Part shown: in pieces, positions 1-8,812 of the stretch | Layout of the letters: the number at the start of each line of letters is the position of its first letter | How positions within the stretch are numbered: the stretch's first letter is position 1 | Assembly: GCF_033366695.1 (NCBI RefSeq) | Contig: NZ_JAOBTQ010000001.1 | Location: 6,758,001 to 6,822,000, forward strand | Source: Streptomyces sp. SCL15-4 | GTDB lineage: Bacteria; Actinomycetota; Actinomycetes; Streptomycetales; Streptomycetaceae | Reading direction: 5' to 3' | DNA: 64,000 bases | Position numbers and translations under genes: made by a program | Notes under the pieces: model-generated | What the model was told of the DNA's origin: nothing | The model's input: the letters and a program-made list of their open reading frames with translations, nothing else | The model's database searches: none

Positions 1-78
1 GGACCGGAACAGCGGAGCGCCGCGGCACGGGCGGCGGCGCTCGCCCTCAGAGTGTGCCCCGGCCCGCGCCGCGGCGCG

Positions 79-94
79 TGAGTACGCGTACTCA
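79..94. promoter_or_regulatory. 16-bp perfect palindrome upstream of the SRPBCC gene
   Basis: The sequence TGAGTACGCGTACTCA is a perfect 16-bp inverted repeat ending 33 nt before the ATG at 128. Its size and symmetry fit an operator for a dimeric repressor. No regulator can be named from the sequence, so the role is inference. Confidence 0.4.
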
Positions 95-127
95 AGGGAG
101 TGCGCTCCTTGCGGGCACACTCGCCCC

Positions 128-574
128 ATGGACCTCCACCACTACCGCTTCCGCAGCCTGTGGCCCCTGCCCGCCCCGCCGGCCGCCGTCTACACGGCGC
201 TGGAGAAGGTCGAGGACTACCCCCGCTGGTGGCCCCAGGTGCGGTCGGTGACCCGCCTGGCCGAGCAGACCGGCGTGATCGTCATCCGTTCCGCGCTGCC
301 CCTCGCCCTCACCTCCACCCTGCGGCAGACCCGCCGCGACCCGGCCGCCGGCGTCCTGGAGGCCGCCCTCTGCGGAGACCTCCACGGCTGGGCCCGCTGG
401 ACGATCACCGCCGACGGCCCCGGCACCCTCGCCCGCTACGACCAGGAGGTGCACGCCGCAAGGCCGCTGCTCAGGCGGCTCGCCCTGCCCGGACGGCCCC
501 TGTTCCACCTCAATCACCGCCTGATGATGCGGGCCGGACGGCGCGGGCTGCTGCGCCGGCTGGAGACGGTTTGA
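128..574 (+). CDS. SRPBCC (polyketide cyclase/START-like) family protein
   Basis: This 148-residue protein fits the helix-grip SRPBCC fold. It has a short N-terminal strand, then an early helix carrying a Tyr-Pro-Arg-Trp-Trp-Pro motif (about residues 34-39), alternating strands and a long C-terminal amphipathic helix. The family binds hydrophobic ligands, and small single-domain members often have unknown substrates. No signal peptide or membrane segment is visible. The ATG at 128 opens the domain at its usual place, but no clear Shine-Dalgarno precedes it. A 16-bp palindrome lies just upstream, and the stop codon overlaps the -35 box of the tRNA-Val promoter. The family call is fairly safe; the ligand is unknown. 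Confidence 0.75.
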   Translation: MDLHHYRFRSLWPLPAPPAAVYTALEKVEDYPRWWPQVRSVTRLAEQTGVIVIRSALPLALTSTLRQTRRDPAAGVLEAALCGDLHGWARWTITADGPGTLARYDQEVHAARPLLRRLALPGRPLFHLNHRLMMRAGRRGLLRRLETV

Positions 575-600
575 ACGAAGGGCGCCCGGACCTGTATTGT
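571..600 (+). promoter_or_regulatory. Promoter of tRNA-Val (TTGAAC-18-TATTGT)
   Basis: A -35 box TTGAAC (571-576) and a -10 box TATTGT (595-600) are separated by 18 nt, near the housekeeping sigma consensus. Transcription would start near 607, seven nt before the mature tRNA. The -35 overlaps the TGA stop of the preceding gene. Confidence 0.7.
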
Positions 601-613
601 TCAGTGCGTTCCC

Positions 614-685
614 GGGCGATTAGCTCAGTGGGAGAGCGCTTCGTTCACACCGAAGAGGTCACTGGTTCGAACCCAGTATCGCCCA
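614..685 (+). tRNA. tRNA-Val (anticodon CAC)
   Basis: A complete 72-nt cloverleaf is visible. The 7-bp acceptor stem is GGGCGAT/ATCGCCC, the D arm is GCTC/GAGC, and the anticodon stem CTTCG/CGAAG encloses loop TTCACAC with anticodon CAC, reading the GTG valine codon. The T arm is ACTGG-TTCGAAC-CCAGT and the discriminator is A685. CCA is not encoded (CCG follows), so it must be added after transcription. GTG is a major valine codon in this GC-rich genome. The gene has its own promoter and a strong terminator directly downstream. Confidence 0.97.
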
Positions 686-691
686 CCGGGA

Positions 692-723
692 AAGGCCGGT
701 CCGCTGCGGCGGACCGGCCTTCT
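692..723. terminator. Bidirectional terminator between tRNA-Val and the exonuclease gene
   Basis: A perfect 13-bp stem (692-704 with 709-721) closes a TGCG loop and is followed by TCTTC. It sits between convergent genes, 7 nt past the tRNA and 29 nt past the exonuclease stop on the other strand, so it can serve both. Confidence 0.85.
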
Positions 724-751
724 TCATGCCGCCTTGCCGCCGGCGCCCGGG

Positions 752-1477
752 TCACGCCGCCGCGGGCAGCTCCGGCCGCAGCGGCCACTGCGTGCACACC
801 GTCTCCTCCGAACCGCTGCGCGCGAACCACGCCTGCAACCCACGTGCCTGCGCCGCGTGCCACTCCACCTGGAGCGCGTGCAGCTCGGCGGGGGACAAGC
901 GCTCCAGCCGGGTCGCGAACCGCCGCCCCAGCGCCCGTACGACCTCCAGCGCGGCCAGCGCGTCCGCCGCCGCGTCATGCGCGCCCTGGAGCGGCACGCC
1001 GTAGTGCGCGCACAGGTCGGTCAGCGTGCGGCGGCCCTTGCGGTACCGGTCCAGCTGCCGGTCCAGCACCCGGGGGTCCAGCACCTTCAGCGGCACCGAG
1101 TCGAACCAGCGCGCCAGCGACGACGCCCGGTGCCGGCGCAACTCCCTGTCCAGCAGCGTCAGGTCGAACGGCGCGTTCATCACCACCAGCGGACGTCCCA
1201 GCGTCGCGTGCTCCGCCAGCTGCTCCGCTATCTCGTACATCACCGGCGCCGGCCAGCGCCCGTTGTGCTGGAGGTGCTCCTCCGTCAGCCCGTGCACCGC
1301 CGTCGCCGACTCCGGCACCGGCACTCCCGGATTCACCAGCCACCGTGACACCCGGGGCCGGGTCCCCGGCGCGTCCTGGACGACGACGGCGGCCGACACG
1401 ATCCGGTCGGTCTCCACGTCCACGCCCGTCGTCTCCGTGTCGAAGGCGGCCAGCGGCCCCTCGAACCAGTTCGTCAT
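752..1477 (-). CDS. DEDDh 3'-5' exonuclease (DnaQ-like)
   Basis: This 241-residue protein is a single exonuclease domain. ExoI is F-DTETTG (Asp13, Glu15), ExoII is N-APFDL, and ExoIII is G-AHDAAADA with His and Asp, giving the full DEDDh set for two-metal hydrolysis of 3' DNA ends. It resembles the DNA polymerase III epsilon family but is a stand-alone protein, as are several actinobacterial paralogues, so a repair or nucleotide-scavenging role is as likely as proofreading. The reading frame extends upstream to 1867, but the ATG at 1477 is preceded by a good GAGGAG site and starts directly before the domain; the extension is low-complexity Arg/Gly/Ala. Confidence 0.88.
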   Translation of the reverse strand: MTNWFEGPLAAFDTETTGVDVETDRIVSAAVVVQDAPGTRPRVSRWLVNPGVPVPESATAVHGLTEEHLQHNGRWPAPVMYEIAEQLAEHATLGRPLVVMNAPFDLTLLDRELRRHRASSLARWFDSVPLKVLDPRVLDRQLDRYRKGRRTLTDLCAHYGVPLQGAHDAAADALAALEVVRALGRRFATRLERLSPAELHALQVEWHAAQARGLQAWFARSGSEETVCTQWPLRPELPAAA

Positions 1478-2049
1478 CCCGACTCCTCGCTCACCCACGG
1501 CATTTGACTTCCGTCTTCTGCCCGTTTGGTGATACCCGGGCCGTTTGCGCCGTACGCCGCCGGAGAGCAACAGGGGTGCGGCACAGTGGAGTTCGGTAAT
1601 GTGTCGTAACAACGTGCGCTTACCAGGCGCCAGTTGGCCACCGACGCGACGCGCTCGCGCCCGGCGGCGAGATCCGCCGGTGGCGCGACGCCCCCGCCGG
1701 ACCCGCCGGCGCCGTCCCCCGGGCCGCCGACGACCGCTCCCGCCGCCTTCGTGTCCGCCGTCCGCCGTCCGCCTCCACCGGGCTCTCCACCCGCGAGGCC
1801 GTCGACCGCCGCGTCGGGCCACCGGCGGCCGCGCCACCTCGGCTCGGCCGGCCCCGTCGAGCCCCACGGCGACCCGCCCGCCACCCGCGCGCCGGACCCT
1901 TCGTCCCGGTCCCGGAAACCTCGCGGAACGCGTAGCCGGACGCGGACGGAGGGTGACCGTTTCGCGGTCGGTGCCGTCGGGTCGGTACGATCGCCTGTGC
2001 GCGCGCTCCTGGTATGGCGCCGCACCCCACCTTCAGTCAGGAGAGACCG
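1478..2049. other. 572-bp divergent intergenic region, no supported gene
   Basis: This region lies between the divergent exonuclease and thrS. Frames on both strands are open but give only Arg/Pro/Ala/Gly-rich text without domain pattern or ribosome binding site, as expected of non-coding GC-rich DNA. The only element I can support is the thrS -10 box near 1986. Confidence 0.5.
1986..1991 (+). promoter_or_regulatory. Candidate -10 box of thrS (TACGAT)
   Basis: TACGAT matches the actinobacterial TANNNT -10 pattern and would start transcription near 1998, leaving a leader of about 50 nt before the GTG at 2050. No strong -35 is apparent. Confidence 0.45.
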
Positions 2050-4026
2050 GTGTCAGACGTCCGTGTGATCATCCAACGCGATTCCGAGCGGGAAGAACGC
2101 GTGGTGACGACGGGCACTACGGCCGCCGACCTCTTCGCGGGCGAGCGCTCGATCATCGCCGCACGCGTGGGCGGCGAGCTGAAGGACCTCACCTACGCAC
2201 TGTCCGACGGCGACGAGGTCGAGGGCGTCGAGATCTCGTCCGAGGACGGCCTGAACATCCTGCGCCACTCCACCGCGCACGTCATGGCGCAGGCGGTGCA
2301 GGAGATCTTCCCCGAGGCCAAGCTGGGCATCGGCCCGCCCGTCAAGGACGGCTTCTACTACGACTTCGACGTCGAGCGGCCGTTCACGCCCGAGGATCTC
2401 AAGGCCATCGAGAAGAAGATGCAGGAGATCCAGAAGCGGGGCCAGAAGTTCTCCCGCCGCGTCGTCACCGAGGAGGCGGCCCGTGAGGAGCTGGCGAACG
2501 AGCCGTACAAGCTGGAACTGATCGGCCTCAAGGGCTCCGCCTCCAGCGACGACGGCGCGGACGTCGAGGTCGGCGCCGGCGAGCTGACGATCTACGACAA
2601 CCTGGACGCCAAGACCGGCGAGCTGTGCTGGAAGGACCTGTGCCGCGGTCCGCACCTGCCCTCCACCCGGCTCATCCCGGCGTTCAAGCTGATGCGCAAC
2701 GCCGCCGCCTACTGGCGCGGCAGCGAGAAGAACCCGATGCTCCAGCGCATCTACGGCACCGCCTGGCCGTCCAAGGACGAGCTGAAGGCGCACCTGGACT
2801 TCCTCGCCGAGGCCGAGAAGCGCGACCACCGCAAGCTCGGCACCGAGCTGGACCTCTTCTCGATCCCCGAGCAGATCGGCTCCGGCCTGGCCGTCTTCCA
2901 CCCCAAGGGCGGCATCGTCCGCCGCGTGATGGAGGACTACTCGCGCCGTCGCCACGAGGAAGAGGGCTACGAGTTCGTCTACACCCCGCACGCCACGAAG
3001 GGGAAGCTCTTCGAGACGTCCGGGCACCTGGACTGGTACGCCGAGGGCATGTACCCGCCCATGCAGCTCGACGAGGGCGTGGACTACTACCTCAAGCCCA
3101 TGAACTGCCCGATGCACAACCTGATCTTCGACGCGCGCGGCCGGTCGTACCGCGAACTGCCGCTGCGCCTGTTCGAGTTCGGGACGGTGTACCGGTACGA
3201 GAAGTCGGGCGTCGTGCACGGCCTGACCCGCGCCCGGGGCTTCACGCAGGACGACGCGCACCTCTACTGCACCCGTGAGCAGATGGCCGGGGAACTGGAC
3301 AGGACGCTCACCTTCATCCTCGGCCTGCTGCGGGACTACGGCCTGACCGACTTCTACCTGGAGCTGTCGACCAAGGACCCGGAGAAGTTCGTCGGTTCCG
3401 ACGAGGCCTGGGAGGAGGCGACCGAGACCCTGCGCCAGGTCGCCGAGAAGCAGGGCCTGCCCCTCGTTCCCGACCCGGGCGGCGCCGCCTTCTACGGCCC
3501 GAAGATCTCCGTCCAGGCGCGCGACGCCATCGGCCGGACCTGGCAGATGTCGACCCTCCAGCTCGACTTCAACCTGCCCGAGCGGTTCAACCTGGAGTAC
3601 ACCGGCCCGGACGGCTCCAAGCAGCGCCCGGTCATGATCCACCGTGCGCTGTTCGGCTCCATCGAGCGGTTCTTCGCCGTCCTCCTGGAGCACTACGCGG
3701 GCGCCTTCCCGGCGTGGCTGGCCCCGGTCCAGGCGATCGGCATCCCGATCGGCGACGCGCACGTGGAGTACCTGGAGAAGTTCACGGCCGCGGCCCGGAA
3801 GAAGGGCCTGCGCGTCGAGGTGGACTCCTCCTCGGACCGCATGCAGAAGAAGATCAGGAACGCGCAGAAGCAGAAGGTGCCGTTCATGGTCATCGCCGGC
3901 GACGAGGACATGTCCAACGGTTCGGTGTCCTTCCGCTACCGCGACGGCTCGCAGGAGAACGGCATCCCGTTCGACGAGGCCATCGCGAAGATCGCGAAGG
4001 TCGTCGAGGAGCGGACCCAGATCTGA
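2050..4026 (+). CDS. thrS: Threonine--tRNA ligase
   Basis: This 658-residue class II synthetase charges tRNA-Thr. The order is canonical: an N-terminal TGS domain, the editing domain with the H-STAHV metal motif (about residues 75-80) and the SAD segment, then the catalytic core. The core has the zinc-binding MNCPMH motif, motif 2 around F-R-Y-E and the [10 protein letters not shown] stretch, followed by the C-terminal anticodon-binding domain. I chose the GTG at 2050 because AGGAGA lies five nt upstream and the protein then opens with the usual TGS strand; an ATG at 2014 has no such site. A stem-loop terminator follows, so the gene looks monocistronic. No T-box leader is seen. Confidence 0.97.
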   Translation: MSDVRVIIQRDSEREERVVTTGTTAADLFAGERSIIAARVGGELKDLTYALSDGDEVEGVEISSEDGLNILRHSTAHVMAQAVQEIFPEAKLGIGPPVKDGFYYDFDVERPFTPEDLKAIEKKMQEIQKRGQKFSRRVVTEEAAREELANEPYKLELIGLKGSASSDDGADVEVGAGELTIYDNLDAKTGELCWKDLCRGPHLPSTRLIPAFKLMRNAAAYWRGSEKNPMLQRIYGTAWPSKDELKAHLDFLAEAEKRDHRKLGTELDLFSIPEQIGSGLAVFHPKGGIVRRVMEDYSRRRHEEEGYEFVYTPHATKGKLFETSGHLDWYAEGMYPPMQLDEGVDYYLKPMNCPMHNLIFDARGRSYRELPLRLFEFGTVYRYEKSGVVHGLTRARGFTQDDAHLYCTREQMAGELDRTLTFILGLLRDYGLTDFYLELSTKDPEKFVGSDEAWEEATETLRQVAEKQGLPLVPDPGGAAFYGPKISVQARDAIGRTWQMSTLQLDFNLPERFNLEYTGPDGSKQRPVMIHRALFGSIERFFAVLLEHYAGAFPAWLAPVQAIGIPIGDAHVEYLEKFTAAARKKGLRVEVDSSSDRMQKKIRNAQKQKVPFMVIAGDEDMSNGSVSFRYRDGSQENGIPFDEAIAKIAKVVEERTQI

Positions 4027-4042
4027 TCCGTCCGGGCTTCTA

Positions 4043-4070
4043 GGCCCCCGGGACCACCGTCCCGGGGGCC
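4043..4070 (+). terminator. thrS terminator hairpin
   Basis: A perfect 12-bp GC stem (4043-4054 with 4059-4070) with a CACC loop starts 17 nt after the thrS stop. There is no U-tract, as is usual in Streptomyces. Confidence 0.75.
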
Positions 4071-4130
4071 CGCTCGTGCGCACGGCGGCCGGAGTCCGCC
4101 CCGGCGGCACGGTGGGCCGGGGTGACGCCA

Positions 4131-4136
4131 TATGCT
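4131..4136 (+). promoter_or_regulatory. -10 box TATGCT placing the HIT gene on a leaderless mRNA
   Basis: TATGCT ends seven nt before the ATG at 4144 and no Shine-Dalgarno precedes that ATG. The expected transcription start coincides with the start codon. Confidence 0.55.
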
Positions 4137-4143
4137 GCCTAGC

Positions 4144-4689
4144 ATGACGAGTGAGCCGGAGCAGCAGATCGGAGTGGGGACGCAGGACGCGTTCCAGCGC
4201 CTGTGGACGCCCCACCGGATGGCCTACATCCAGGGCGAGAACAAGCCGAGCGGTCCCGGGGCCGACGACGGCTGCCCCTTCTGCTCGATCCCGGCCAAGT
4301 CGGACGAGGACGGGCTGATCGTACGGCGTGGTGAGCAGGTGTACGCCGTCCTCAACCTGTACCCGTACAACGGCGGCCACCTGATGACCGTGCCCTACCG
4401 GCACGTCGCCGACTACACCGAGCTGACCGGGCCGGAGACCGCCGAGCTGGCGGAGCTGACCAAGCAGGCGATGACGGCCCTGCGCACCGCGTCCGGCGCG
4501 CACGGGTTCAACATCGGCATGAACCAGGGCGCGGTCGCGGGCGCCGGCATCGCCGCGCATCTGCACCAGCACATCGTGCCGCGCTGGGGCGGGGACACGA
4601 ACTTCATGCCGGTGGTGGGCCAGACGAAGGTGCTGCCGCAGCTGCTGGCCGACACCCGGAAGATGCTGGCGGAGGCCTGGCCGGCCTAG
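4144..4689 (+). CDS. HIT-family hydrolase/phosphorylase (Ap4A-type)
   Basis: This 181-residue cytosolic protein has the histidine triad H-LHQHIV near residues 139-144. It also has the preceding V-LNLYPYNGGH and N-IGMNQG signatures that form the nucleotide pocket, and a CPFC pair near residue 46 that may bind zinc. The mycobacterial protein at the same place (beside thrS and pgsA) is known as a diadenosine tetraphosphate phosphorylase, which is the likeliest role here. The ATG at 4144 is preferred over one at 4132 because a -10 box suggests a leaderless transcript starting there. It converges on the membrane protein downstream across a shared terminator. Confidence 0.88.
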   Translation: MTSEPEQQIGVGTQDAFQRLWTPHRMAYIQGENKPSGPGADDGCPFCSIPAKSDEDGLIVRRGEQVYAVLNLYPYNGGHLMTVPYRHVADYTELTGPETAELAELTKQAMTALRTASGAHGFNIGMNQGAVAGAGIAAHLHQHIVPRWGGDTNFMPVVGQTKVLPQLLADTRKMLAEAWPA

Positions 4690-4747
4690 GGCCTGTCTGA
4701 CAATTCCCGTCTGCCGCGCGACGCCGTGCACGCACTAGGCGGACGGC

Positions 4748-4772
4748 GGGTGCCCTCCGGCGGAGGGCACCC
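4748..4772. terminator. Bidirectional terminator between convergent genes
   Basis: An 11-bp perfect stem GGGTGCCCTCC with its complement and a GGC loop lies between the HIT gene and the convergent membrane-protein gene, immediately after the latter's stop codon. It can end transcription from both sides. Confidence 0.7.
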
Positions 4773-4774
4773 GG

Positions 4775-6421
4775 TCACGCGTCGTAGAGGTCGGCCTTCT
4801 TCGGCATCGGGTCCTGGACGTTGCCGCTGAGGAACGCCGAGCGGGCGCCGAACTTCTCGGTGTTCACACCGTTCTCCTCCAGCACCTTGATCGCCGCCGA
4901 GTGCACCACGCGCAGCACCGGCGTGGCCGCGCGCAACGCGTCGTCGGCCATGAAACGATGCCGCCAGGGCTGGTCGGCCCAGGCGTGCCGCAGACCGAAC
5001 GGCTCGGGCAGGCCGAGGGAGCCGCCGAGCCAGTTCAGCAGCGGCGGGTACCAGGTCAGCGGGGCGCGCACGGCGAGCCGTACGACCTCGTCGGTGGTGA
5101 CCAGCGGCAGCTTGATGGTGCGGTTCTCCCAGGGCTTGAGGGACTTGGCGACTTCCTTGGTCGGGGCCTCCGGCTTGCTGGTGAACAGCGGGTTCACCGG
5201 ACCGAGCGCGTGCCCGGTGACCTCGATGCGCAGGGTCTGGTGCAGCACGGTGACGGTGATCAGCATGGTGATGACCAGCTGTCCGTCCCACAGGGTCCAC
5301 TGCACGCCCAGATAGTGCCGGTCGCCGCTGCCGAACTGCTGCTTGTTGCAGATCTCCTGTATGGCGTGCGGCTTGATCTGGAACGCCTCGACGTCGGTGC
5401 CCTCGGGGCGGGAGACCGCCGTGGCCTTCTCACCGATCGGCGTGACGATCCAGTGCCGCACGGACGGCTTGGGGAAGCCGCCGGTGTGCAGCGGGCCGCG
5501 CTCCAGGAGGGCCAGCTGGTCGTGGATCGCGCGTATCACGTCCCAGCTGCGGAAGGGATGGATCTCCCGGCCCGGGTCGGCGGACACCAGGTCCTCGGCG
5601 AGCTGCCAGGCGCCCCAGCGGGTGCCCATGCCGAGTATGCCCTTGGGGCCGGCGTAGAAGACCGAGTTGGACTGCTGCTCGGCGCTCAGCCGGGCCAGGG
5701 ACTGGCGCAGTTCCTCGGCGGCGGTCTGGCCGGGGCCGCGCGGCACGGCCTCCGGGATCTTGGCGCCGACGCTGGTGCCGGAGAGCAGGCCGTCCCAGCG
5801 GGCGCGCAGGTCGTGGGCGGTGCGCTCGCACAGGCGCTTGGCCCAGAACCAGCCGAGCACGGGAGCGATGACACACGCGCGGGCGTACCAGGCCCAGAAG
5901 CCGCCGAACGGCATCTTGACCAGGAACAGCGCGGCGAGCAGGCCGACGCCCAGCAGGAGCGTGGTGGCCAGTGTCCCGGCCCGCTTGTCGTCGCGCCGGG
6001 CGACGAAGGAGCGCAGCAGGAAGACGAGCAGCCAGGCGATGAACCCGGGCAGGAAGACGAGGCCGCAGACGACGGTGATGAGGCTCAGCTGGTTGTCCCG
6101 CTCCCGGCGGATGTTGTTGGCGGCCAGGGCGTGTTCCACCACGAACTGCGGTTCCGTGCCGAAGGACTGGATCAGCGGTTTGCGGCCGGCGGACAGCATC
6201 CGGTCCACGAGGGCCCGGGAGAACGCCTCGCCGAGATTGGGCCGGAACATCTTGATCCGGCCGGCCTTCACGGTCGACTGGTGCCACTCGTTGTCGGCCT
6301 TCTTGATCTCCTCGATCGGGCTGTCCCGGTACGCCGCGGAGGCCAGCGCGGCGGTCGCCGCCTGTCCCTCGCCGACCGAGACGGGTACCTGGGGCCCGTC
6401 CCACTCCGTTCCTATCGACAT
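4775..6421 (-). CDS. Uncharacterised multi-pass membrane protein
   Basis: I do not recognise a family for this 548-residue protein. Its N-terminal 110 residues are hydrophilic. Three hydrophobic segments follow at about 112-134, 150-170 and 175-193, then a soluble region of about 180 residues, one more hydrophobic stretch near 380-398 and a C-terminal soluble domain. No enzymatic motif is apparent. The ATG at 6421 is chosen because GGGGGCGGG precedes it; an in-frame ATG 12 nt upstream lacks a site. It follows the EF-G-like gene on the same strand, separated by a hairpin, so independent transcription is likely. It may belong to a Streptomyces-restricted family; the function is unknown. Confidence 0.75.
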   Translation of the reverse strand: MSIGTEWDGPQVPVSVGEGQAATAALASAAYRDSPIEEIKKADNEWHQSTVKAGRIKMFRPNLGEAFSRALVDRMLSAGRKPLIQSFGTEPQFVVEHALAANNIRRERDNQLSLITVVCGLVFLPGFIAWLLVFLLRSFVARRDDKRAGTLATTLLLGVGLLAALFLVKMPFGGFWAWYARACVIAPVLGWFWAKRLCERTAHDLRARWDGLLSGTSVGAKIPEAVPRGPGQTAAEELRQSLARLSAEQQSNSVFYAGPKGILGMGTRWGAWQLAEDLVSADPGREIHPFRSWDVIRAIHDQLALLERGPLHTGGFPKPSVRHWIVTPIGEKATAVSRPEGTDVEAFQIKPHAIQEICNKQQFGSGDRHYLGVQWTLWDGQLVITMLITVTVLHQTLRIEVTGHALGPVNPLFTSKPEAPTKEVAKSLKPWENRTIKLPLVTTDEVVRLAVRAPLTWYPPLLNWLGGSLGLPEPFGLRHAWADQPWRHRFMADDALRAATPVLRVVHSAAIKVLEENGVNTEKFGARSAFLSGNVQDPMPKKADLYDA

Positions 6422-6496
6422 TCCCGCCCCCATCGCCGCCGGTGCCGTGCCTGCGGCCTTCCCGACTTACCTGCTCCGCACACCTGTTGGACCGGT

Positions 6497-6520
6497 CGTC
6501 GTGCCGCCGCCGGCACGACG
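6497..6520 (-). terminator. Terminator of the EF-G-like gene
   Basis: A perfect 10-bp stem CGTCGTGCCG with its complement and a 4-nt loop lies about 90 nt after the EF-G-like stop on the minus strand and 76 nt before the membrane-protein start. Confidence 0.55.
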
Positions 6521-6610
6521 TCATCAGGTGATCAGCGTATCGGCCGGCACCGACAGTCGTGGGCGGACGGCCGAAGCCGCCCGCCCGTGCGCCGGTCCGG
6601 TGCTTCCGTG

Positions 6611-8812
6611 CTACCCCTCCTCCCCGGCCTGTTCGCGCAGGCGTGCGGCGATCTGCGGCGGCATCGGCTCGTGCCGGGCGTAGGCGCGGTCGAAGCGGGC
6701 CGTGCCGTGCGAGAGCGAGCGCAGGTCGACGGCGTAGCGGCCGATCTCGAACTCCGGTACCTCGGCGCGGATCAGGGTCCGTCCGGAGCCCATCTGTTCG
6801 GTGCCGAGCAGCCGGCCGCGGCGGCCGGAGAGGTCGCTCATCACGGCGCCCACGTACGCGTCGCCGACGAGCACGGTGACCTCGGCGACCGGCTCCAGCA
6901 GATGGATCTTCGCTTCGGCGGCGGCTTCGCGCAGGGCGAGTGCGCCGGCCGTCTGGAAGGCGGCGTCGGAGGAGTCCACCGAGTGGGCCTTGCCGTCCAG
7001 CAGCGTGACCCGCACGTCCACCAGCGGGTAGCCGGCGGCGACGCCCTTGGCGGCCTGCGCGCGGACGCCCTTCTCGACGGACGGGATGAACTGCCGGGGC
7101 ACCGCGCCGCCGACCACCTTGTCCACGAACTCGATGCCCGAGCCGCCCGGCAGCGGCTCCACCTCGATCTCGCAGATGGCGTACTGGCCGTGGCCGCCGG
7201 ACTGCTTGACGTGCCGGCCCCGCCCGGCCGCCCTGGTGCCGAACGTCTCCCGGAGCGAGACCTTGTGCGGAACGGCGTCGACCTGGACGCCGTAGCGGCT
7301 GCGCAGCCGTTCCAGGGCGACGTCGGCGTGCGCCTCGCCCAGGCACCACAGGACCACCTGGTGGGTGTCCTGGTTCTGTTCCAGGCGCATCGTCGGGTCC
7401 TCGGCGACCAGCCGGGCCAGACCCTGGGAGAGCTTGTCCTCGTCGGCCTTGCTGTGCGCCCGGATGGCGACCGGCAGCAGCGGGTCGGGCATCTGCCAGG
7501 GCTCCATCAGGAGCGGGTCGTCCTTGGCGGAGAGGGTGTCGCCGGTCTCGGCGCGGCTCAGCTTGGCCACGCACACCAGGTCGCCGGCGACGGCGTGGGT
7601 CACCGGGCGCTGCTGTTTGCCGAAGGGCATGGACAGGGCGCCGACCTTCTCGTCCACGTCGTGGTCCTCGTGGCCGCGGTCGGCGAGGCCGTGCCCGGAG
7701 ACGTGCACCGTCCGGTCCGGGCGGAGGGTGCCGGAGAAGACCCTGACGAGCGAGACGCGGCCCACGTAGGGGTCGGAGGAGGTCTTGACGACCTCGGCGA
7801 CCAGCGGGCCCTCGGTGTCGCACGGTGTCAGCTCGCGCGGCCGGCCGTCGAGGGTGGTGACGCCGGGCAGCGGGTGCTCGAAGGGGGTGGGGAAGCCGCC
7901 GGTGATCAGCTCCAGCAGCTCCACCGTGCCGAGCCCCTGCCGCGCGCCCCCGGCGGCGGGGGCGGCGGCGAGCACGGGGAAGAAGGACCCGCGCGCCACC
8001 GCCCGTTCCAGGTCCTGGACCAGGGTCTTGACGTCGACCTGTTCGCCGCCCAGGTAGCGGTCCATGAGGGTCTCGTCCTCGCTCTCGGCGATGATTCCCT
8101 CGATGAGCCGGTTGCGGGTCTCCTCGATGCCGGGCAGCTGGTCCTCGCCGGGCTCGGACTCCTTGCGCTCCCCGGAGGAGTAGTCGAACAGCTTCCGCGA
8201 CAGCAGCCCCGTCAGACCGGTCACCGGCGCGTGCCCGTCCGGGCCCTCGGGGCCGCGCAGCGGCAGGTACAGCGGCAGGACGGCGTCGGGGTCGTCGCCG
8301 CCGAAGGCCTCCGCGCAGACGCGGGTCGTCTCCTCGAAGTCCGCGCGGGCGGCCTCCAGGTGGGTGATCACGATCGCGCGGGGCATGCCGACGGCCGCAC
8401 ACTCCTCCCACACCGTCCGGGTGGAGCCGTCCACCCCGTCCGAGGCCGAGACGACGAAGAGGGCCGCGTCCGCGGCGCGCAGCCCGGCCCGCAGCTCCCC
8501 GACGAAGTCCGCGTACCCGGGGGTGTCCAGCAGGTTGACCTTGATGCCGTCCCACTCGACGGGCACCAGGGACAGCTGGACCGAGCGCTGCTGGCGGTGC
8601 TCGATGTCGTCGTAGTCGGAGACGGTGCCGCCGTCCTCCACGCGGCCCGCCCGGTTCACCGCCCCCGCGGTCAGCGCGAGGGCCTCCACCAGGGTCGTCT
8701 TGCCCGAGCCGGAGTGGCCGACCAGCACCACGTTCCGTACGGAGGTGGGCCGGTCGGCCGTGAGAGCCCTGCCGGCGGCCCCGGGGTGGTGTGTCTGTGC
8801 CTTGTCGCCCAT
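6611..8812 (-). CDS. Elongation factor G-like GTPase (EF-G2 type)
   Basis: This 733-residue protein has the full EF-G domain order: a GTPase domain (P-loop G-HSGSGKT at 32-39, DTPG at 96-99), domain II, the compact domain III, domain IV (around the GGHGQYA segment) and the C-terminal domain V. It is not the canonical translocase, which Streptomyces carries in the str operon. The G4 motif that recognises guanine, normally NKxD, reads THLE at 150-153, and the switch I sequence R-GIT reads R-SVQ. Paralogues of this kind are known as EF-G2; their role is unsettled. The ATG at 8812 follows a GGGAGG site. It diverges from the phosphatidylinositol operon. Confidence 0.88.
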   Translation of the reverse strand: MGDKAQTHHPGAAGRALTADRPTSVRNVVLVGHSGSGKTTLVEALALTAGAVNRAGRVEDGGTVSDYDDIEHRQQRSVQLSLVPVEWDGIKVNLLDTPGYADFVGELRAGLRAADAALFVVSASDGVDGSTRTVWEECAAVGMPRAIVITHLEAARADFEETTRVCAEAFGGDDPDAVLPLYLPLRGPEGPDGHAPVTGLTGLLSRKLFDYSSGERKESEPGEDQLPGIEETRNRLIEGIIAESEDETLMDRYLGGEQVDVKTLVQDLERAVARGSFFPVLAAAPAAGGARQGLGTVELLELITGGFPTPFEHPLPGVTTLDGRPRELTPCDTEGPLVAEVVKTSSDPYVGRVSLVRVFSGTLRPDRTVHVSGHGLADRGHEDHDVDEKVGALSMPFGKQQRPVTHAVAGDLVCVAKLSRAETGDTLSAKDDPLLMEPWQMPDPLLPVAIRAHSKADEDKLSQGLARLVAEDPTMRLEQNQDTHQVVLWCLGEAHADVALERLRSRYGVQVDAVPHKVSLRETFGTRAAGRGRHVKQSGGHGQYAICEIEVEPLPGGSGIEFVDKVVGGAVPRQFIPSVEKGVRAQAAKGVAAGYPLVDVRVTLLDGKAHSVDSSDAAFQTAGALALREAAAEAKIHLLEPVAEVTVLVGDAYVGAVMSDLSGRRGRLLGTEQMGSGRTLIRAEVPEFEIGRYAVDLRSLSHGTARFDRAYARHEPMPPQIAARLREQAGEEG

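Noticed and set aside
1478..2049. Open frames on both strands upstream of thrS
   Set aside because: The translations are Arg/Pro/Gly low complexity with no ribosome binding site or family pattern, so I call no gene.
2000..2049. T-box leader for thrS, hisS or alaS
   Set aside because: None of the three leaders is long enough or shows the T-box sequence and specifier loop.
2014..2049. ATG at 2014 as thrS start
   Set aside because: It adds 12 residues not typical of the TGS N-terminus and lacks a ribosome binding site, while GTG 2050 has AGGAGA.
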